A stretch of 64,000 nucleotides of DNA from Crossaster papposus (lineage: Eukaryota; Echinodermata; Asteroidea; Velatida; Solasteridae): positions 62,001-126,000 of the forward strand of contig JBAIAA010000348.1 of the NCBI GenBank assembly GCA_037893245.1, read 5' to 3'. Positions within the stretch are counted from its first letter, which is position 1, and every line of letters starts with the position of its first letter. Below are positions 59,271 through 64,000 of this stretch, one piece after another. The notes beneath the pieces were generated by a model that saw nothing but the letters and a program-made list of their open reading frames with translations, ran no database searches and was not told the DNA's origin. The translations under genes were made by a program, and so were the position numbers.

Positions 59271-59415
59271 GTATGTTGACCAATGTGCGCCGAAGCAACT
59301 GCACTCGGAGTCGGTGTCGACTGCTTCCCCCATCGATTGTTTGCGTGCTGCGTGGCAAGTGTGGATCATCCTCCACGACAATCAAGCCCATGATCATTTC
59401 TAGGAAATCCCCCAT
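59271..59415 (-). CDS. Candidate N-terminal exon of the Harbinger nuclease
   Basis: ATG at 59415 opens MGDFLEMIMGLIVVEDDPHL and runs 48 codons plus one base to a GTACAG donor (CATAC before it). The phase (1) matches exon 57276-58363 and would give a 410-residue protein. The sequence is Arg-rich near its end (HRLRVQLLRRTLVNI), as many Harbinger nuclease N-termini are. The donor is weak; a stronger GTAAGA lies further on but in the wrong phase. Confidence 0.4.
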
Positions 59416-59620
59416 CGTTATCAAAGTAAAATAGCAGAAAACGGCAGAAATTCGGCTCAGAATGCAGTCAAGTCACACGGTGCAGTTCATATCAATGTCA
59501 TGTACTGCAGTGCAAGTAGTGAAGTAAGTGACAAGCGCGCGAAACAGTAGAGGTCATGCATTAGTGTGACCTCCAGACGGAAATCACGTGACCAAAATGT
59601 AGGTTTTACCTTACGTGGCT

Positions 59621-59813
59621 GTCCGCACTGGACTTTTCAGCGACGTAAAACATACAACGTAACTCCTCCGCTAGAAATTTGGGCCTGTAGATCTACCGTT
59701 GCGGAGGGTAAAATGTACAATTTGACAATGTTACTGTCTGTCCGCATTGGATTTAATTTGGTTAATTCGAGAACAGTCTCCGTAGATTCTACCAAATTAA
59801 GTCCAATGCGGAC
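59621..59813 (-). promoter_or_regulatory. Right subterminal GTCCGCATTGGA motifs of the Harbinger
   Basis: GTCCGCACTGGACTTTT at 59621 and GTCCGCATTGGATTTAATT at 59742 lie inside the terminal inverse copy TTAAGTCCAATGCGGAC at 59797. The spacings differ from the left end. Confidence 0.45.
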
Positions 59814-60168
59814 ACGGCTTAAGACCCGTTTCCGAGTATTGCTTTGATAAGTTAAACAAATCTTTATCTGCCGTGGAGAATTCAGAAATTAATCGAACTA
59901 TGTTTCTTGCCGTTATTGGCCGACACCGAACATCGGTCAAAAGATGCACGAAAAAGTTGCAGTGGGGAGGGGGAGGGGGGGGGGGGGCATCTGCAGTTTA
60001 CTAGGGGGGGGGGGGGGCATTTACCGTTGAACAGAGGGACTGGAGAAAGTGGAGGGGACAGATTTACCTAGGTAATTCTGTCTCCGAGTCTTTGGACACA
60101 TTTACCGGGCGGGTTGCAGCCTAATAAATCTGTCAGAGAGGAAAGATATCAGGGAGGTAGGGAGGCGG

Positions 60169-60429
60169 TATGGTGGCCCTGAAGGGACTACGCAGATCGT
60201 GAATATAATTGACGTCAATATTCACGACAAATTTCACGACTTTCCTCAAAATCGAGAATATTATATTGACGTCAATATTTGCGACTTTCAGGAAAAGCCG
60301 TGAAATTTGACGCGAAAATCGACGTCAAATTTGACGTCAATATTCGCGACTTTTGGGGAAAATCGTGAAATTTGTCGCGAATATTGACGTCAATATTGAC
60401 GATATGCGTGTCCCCCCAGGGCCACCATA
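60169..60429. mobile_element. Palindromic element packed with TTGACGTCAA (CRE-like) sites
   Basis: TATGGTGGCCCT at the left and AGGGCCACCATA at the right are exact inverses, with TA at each edge. Inside are four perfect TTGACGTCAA palindromes (60209, 60266, 60331, 60384) and one partial site, with TCGCGA and CGTGAAATTT between them. TGACGTCA is the consensus CREB/ATF site. G runs follow at 60430-60445. Confidence 0.8.
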
Positions 60430-60668
60430 GGGGGGGGGGGGGGGGTTGTATGCAACAACGGTGTCAAAAGAGTCATCCACAATAATAATCGGCCGCAAGA
60501 TCAGAACCAGTGATGAGGTGGGGTAAGATCGTCAAACCATGGTCAAACCCATGCCACGGCGGTACGGTACAACAATCAATGCTCGCCCATGCGCAATGAG
60601 GCGAATGCTAACCACGTGAGGTTGAACTGAGCATGCGTTCATCATCAGCTAGCCTTGGAGTTGAGACT

Positions 60669-60675
60669 ATAAAGT
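60669..60675 (+). promoter_or_regulatory. Candidate TATA box
   Basis: GACTATAAAGTTTG lies about 130 bases upstream of a consensus splice donor, with a CACGTG E-box at about 60613. The start site would be near 60700. Confidence 0.3.
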
Positions 60676-60699
60676 TTGACTTATCCTAAATCAGGAACT

Positions 60700-60806
60700 G
60701 TGAGAATCACAATTAAGGTGGTGCCGACAGCAGACGAAATCGAGGTTCGGGGAGAAACCGGCGGTTTGTGTGAAAGCTTCATTTAGCTACGGCCACTGTG
60801 ACAGAG
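60700..60806 (+). other. Candidate untranslated first exon of a gene to the right
   Basis: A stretch rich in GC compared with its flanks ends GTGACAGAG at a consensus donor GTAAGAG. No ATG is in the exon. Position after a TATA-like box fits a leader exon, but no following exon can be identified in the remaining 3.2 kb. Confidence 0.35.
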
Positions 60807-60829
60807 GTAAGAGTTTTTTAAACAAACAT

Positions 60830-62425
60830 TTTAGGTAACGTTAAAAAGTTAATGTGCACATCTACATATGGCGAAGAAAGATAACTTTATCTGAGCATAT
60901 TTGTTTGCAATGTCCATATTGTCAACTCTACGTTTAATATTTTATGAATGTTTTCACAAATCGTATACCCGTTATAAATCTAAACCAATTGTAGTTTGGG
61001 TTTATTTTGTAAAGTCAAAAAAGTGCAAGCCGATACACTTCTGAAAGTTCAACTATAATGGCCAAACACTTTTAATGAATAAAAACCGCAGGGTGCCCTA
61101 AAAACTTTGAACTCCCGCAAACAAAAAAGAAATTCTAAACGTTTCTGTCGTGAACTTCAAGGAAACGGGCACTAAATTTGTTTTGTATAATGCATTTTGT
61201 TTTTTCAATAATATAACTCAAAATGAAGTTAAAAAACCTAATCTTTGAAATTACAGGTATCGCATTCCAATAGCATGTCGTGCCTATAGTTTGGGGTTGA
61301 TTAGAAAAAACTTAGTTCAGTTTCATTTCCGTCTTATTATAAAAGGCACAGCGCACAATATGTATTATAGACAACAGTTCAGAGATTGTTGGGGTTTTCC
61401 CATGCTTATACCGGCGCCATGATGTCGACAAAAAGGGCATAATACTCCGTTTATAGCAATTAGCCATATTTATCATACATGTTCTACTAAAATGGGCCCA
61501 GCGGTGTTGACTTAAACTTCCTATAAATTTAATCTTAAATTGCCCGAGCAGTGCCGAAGCATTGTAGAATTCAAAAGTGTTTAAAAACAAATTCGGAGCA
61601 CCATTTCTTGAACATCCAAGTTGTAGTCAAATCCAAAGGGCAGACAAACATTTTTGTTACTGCAGTGAAGAACCTAGCCAACAAACTTGTGTGAAAAATG
61701 GTAATTAACCATCGCCATTCTGTTGAGTATACCGGTGACTAATATCTCTGACATGGTTGTGGTTGTGGAGTGTCAAGGCCTTTCATCTTCAGTTGTCCGA
61801 ACGCCAAATTCCACTTTACAATAGATCCAGAAAATCTATTGAGCGTGGATTTTCTTTCGAGGTTACCGCAAATCCGACCCGACCTAATTGACACCTATAC
61901 AAACTACCTATTACAATAACACCTCTTTCATAATTGAACAAGTTTAGCCTCTGCAGCTTATGCGATCTATTTCAATTTGCACAACCCCAGCCCCGAAAAA
62001 TAGAGATATGAAGCCACCTGCGAAGTCCTTCCAATTATTTCTTTCAAATGTTGCAGTCTTTGTGAGTTTTAACAGCATGTATAATCTCCCCGGACTCATT
62101 ATTGACAGAAAATAGGATTACAAAACAAAGACCTCATTGTCATGATTTAGCGGTGGTTGTTTAAGCGGGATAAACACATTTCAATGAGGAGAATAAACGA
62201 ATGCCCTCGTAAACTGATTTAATCATGGCGACAGATATAGGCCCCGCTGTGATTGGAAATCTCAATTGAGACAGACATTGTAACATTTGGGTACAACTAT
62301 ACTTTGTATAGCTCCGTAGTACAAACAATTAAGTAAATAGGCAAAACATCCGCCCGCCGAGCTCATTAAACAAATTATAGGCCTACAGCTACAAATTATT
62401 CTACATTGGAGTTCTAAAGCGCCAC
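60830..62425. other. Right-hand flank, no gene recognised
   Basis: AT-rich DNA, probably intron if the 60.7-kb exon is real. No coding-like segment with splice signals was found. Confidence 0.4.
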
Positions 62426-62726
62426 GGTGGGGCGCTGGTTCAGTGGTAACGGTGTTTGACCCCTGTACGATGGTACATGGGTTCGAACCCTGGCAGGGAA
62501 CATGGGGCTTGTGTTCATGGGCAAGACACTTTGCTACAATTGCCTCTGTCCACACATGAGTATAAATGGGTACCTGTGAAGGTGACCAAATTGCGCTAAG
62601 ATTGAGCTGCTGCAGAAATGGTCTCGTTCCTGGTGAACAGGAATAATAATTGTAAAACGCTTCGAAACACTACATTGTAGGGGTATAAAGCACTATATAA
62701 TTATAAGCACCCACATTATTATTATG
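62426..62726 (+). mobile_element. Pol III-type SINE (family E)
   Basis: A box GGCGCTGGTTCAGTGGTAAC and B box GGGTTCGAACCCTGG, body with TGGGCAAGACACTTTGC, then GTATAAAGCACTATATAATT and an ATTATTATTATG tail. It is a different family from the 18363/27084 SINE, though the body organisation is alike. Confidence 0.8.
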
Positions 62727-63505
62727 AAATTCGGTATAAATTGAAGAAAATATGGCTCTGGTCTGGTCTTGGGGCTTTTAATCTTGAGTTTATTTTTGTA
62801 TGCAATGGGGTCCGAAAGTGGCGCTATTTATAACCATGTGAAGGGATCCTTTTTCAAAATGGCATATATTTTTTCAGTTTGGAAAACATCATTCGGATTT
62901 TTGTTTGTTGCTTTTTTTTATATAGATTATTACCGGTGTAGGCCTATAGCATGAATTTCTGACTAAATACTTTGACTCATTGGGAGTATTGCCTAGGTGA
63001 CGATAATTAGAAAAGTGATCGGTCACATGGGAGGGTTTAACCAATAGGAATGTAGTAAACGAAATATGTCAACTACATGTATACGTACGTACATGTATGT
63101 CAATTGGCGTGCAGTGTAAATAAAAAGTTGTATTATGACGGTAACTATACGTGTACCGCTCCCGATAACGATCGGGGTCAAAAACAAATTGTTCAATTGT
63201 TGGAAAGGCGGAGGCCTTGAAATTTTGACTCACATATTTTTTCATAATCCTTTTATTTCTAGATATTTTTTTATTATTTAGAGCAACATTCAGGTAAAGC
63301 GGCAAATTCGTTTCACACGGTTGTTCCGTACGCATGACAGCGAGCTCACAATACAATTGCAAATTGGGGTTTTGCGGTTCGTGTACCAAATTCAAGGCGG
63401 ATCATTATTGTTCTGTTCTTTGCCTTATAAACTGTGTGTGGCTGTTTTTGAGGAAATAGACTGAACACGAACTCCAATTTGAAACTGCACAAATGATGGG
63501 CAGAT

Positions 63506-63722
63506 GCCAATTTCATGGTACCAAGCACACAATTTTGCTAAGCACAAAACGCCTTGTTCGGTAAAAACAGGTTATCAGTCGAAACTGTTTCATGCTAAGC
63601 AAAAACCAGCTGAAGTCACAAACAATAATCACTTGAAAACTGTGTTTATAACCCTGTTTTTGCTACGGAATAGTTTTCATGCTAAATATTTTGTTGTGCT
63701 TAGCAGCTACATGAAATTAGCC
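63506..63722. mobile_element. Foldback MITE, family C copy 5
   Basis: GCCAATTTCATGGTACCAAG at the left; AGCAGCTACATGAAATTAGC at the right. The outer GGGG is lost on this copy. Confidence 0.7.
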
Positions 63723-64000
63723 AATCCATAAAATTGACCTATATTTTTATTTTTTTATTTCAATCCCGAGTACAGTGTATACATCGTGACGATGATTAAC
63801 GCGAAACAGGTTTTTCAGAAACAGACTTCATACACAACTTGAATTTACAACTGAATATATCGTCAGACCCTCTAAGGCCACGAGGTCCTATTTCTACGCA
63901 TTGACATTTAATTTACGTTTGGCAACACGCGCGTGCGCGCATGAGCGTTTTGTATGGACTTTTGCAGTGTACACCTCAAAGACCCAATTTAAAATATTCG

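Larger units (their letters stand above)
52499..59820. mobile_element. PIF/Harbinger DNA transposon, apparently complete (7.3 kb)
   Basis: The left end AAGCCGCGTTCGCATTGGAC (continuing TTAAT) and the right end, whose complement reads AAGCCGTGTCCGCATTGGAC, match at all but two of the first 20 positions. The flanking trinucleotides are TAA at the left and TTA at the right if the ends are set at GCCG. That is close to the TWA target typical of the superfamily but not an exact direct repeat. The interior carries the two genes expected of an autonomous Harbinger, converging from opposite ends: a Myb/SANT-like DNA-binding protein (plus) and a DDE nuclease (minus). Motif GTCCGCAYTGGA recurs near both ends. 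Confidence 0.85.

Overview
This is animal nuclear DNA. The genes are split by GT-AG introns, non-coding DNA is AT-rich and crowded with short foldback repeats and tRNA-derived SINEs, and the recognisable proteins are animal families (BRSK kinase, nurim, ORP5/8). The repeat style and the divergence of the proteins from human suggest a marine invertebrate deuterostome, probably an echinoderm. That assignment is inference; no sequence search was possible. | Layout. (1) 742-7083, minus strand: first two coding exons of a BRSK/SAD-type kinase; the rest lies off the left edge. (2) 7571-9771, plus: a complete five-exon nurim gene, head to head with BRSK across about 490 bp. (3) 11245-13095, minus: a four-exon gene for a 286-residue protein I do not recognise, with an N-myristoylation-type start. 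(4) 17282-50243, minus: a complete ORP5/ORP8-type oxysterol-binding-protein-related gene. Sixteen shared exons encode a linker, PH domain, lipid-transfer domain and C-terminal membrane anchor. Upstream there are up to four alternative first coding exons (50.2, 42.8, 36.4 and 32.9 kb). Three of them give complete in-frame models of 973, 856 and 872 residues. (5) 52499-59820: a PIF/Harbinger DNA transposon with terminal inverted repeats, a spliced Myb/SANT-like gene (plus) and a DDE nuclease gene (minus). (6) Around 60.66-60.81 kb, plus: a candidate TATA box and non-coding first exon of a gene running off the right edge. | Everything else is intronic or intergenic DNA filled with non-autonomous repeats. 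These include two or more TTAA-flanked foldback families, a palindromic family ending GGGGCCAATTTCAT, at least three SINE families, and a group of 170-320 bp inverted-repeat elements that sit against (CA)n/(TG)n tracts. | Functionally, BRSK is a polarity/synapse kinase, nurim an inner nuclear membrane protein, and ORP5/8 an ER-anchored lipid exchanger at ER-plasma membrane contacts. Nothing suggests the genes act as one pathway. The strongest leads are the multi-promoter N-terminal diversity of the ORP gene with paired RSASSP motifs, the unrecognised myristoylation-type gene, the apparently intact Harbinger, and the microsatellite-flanked small elements.
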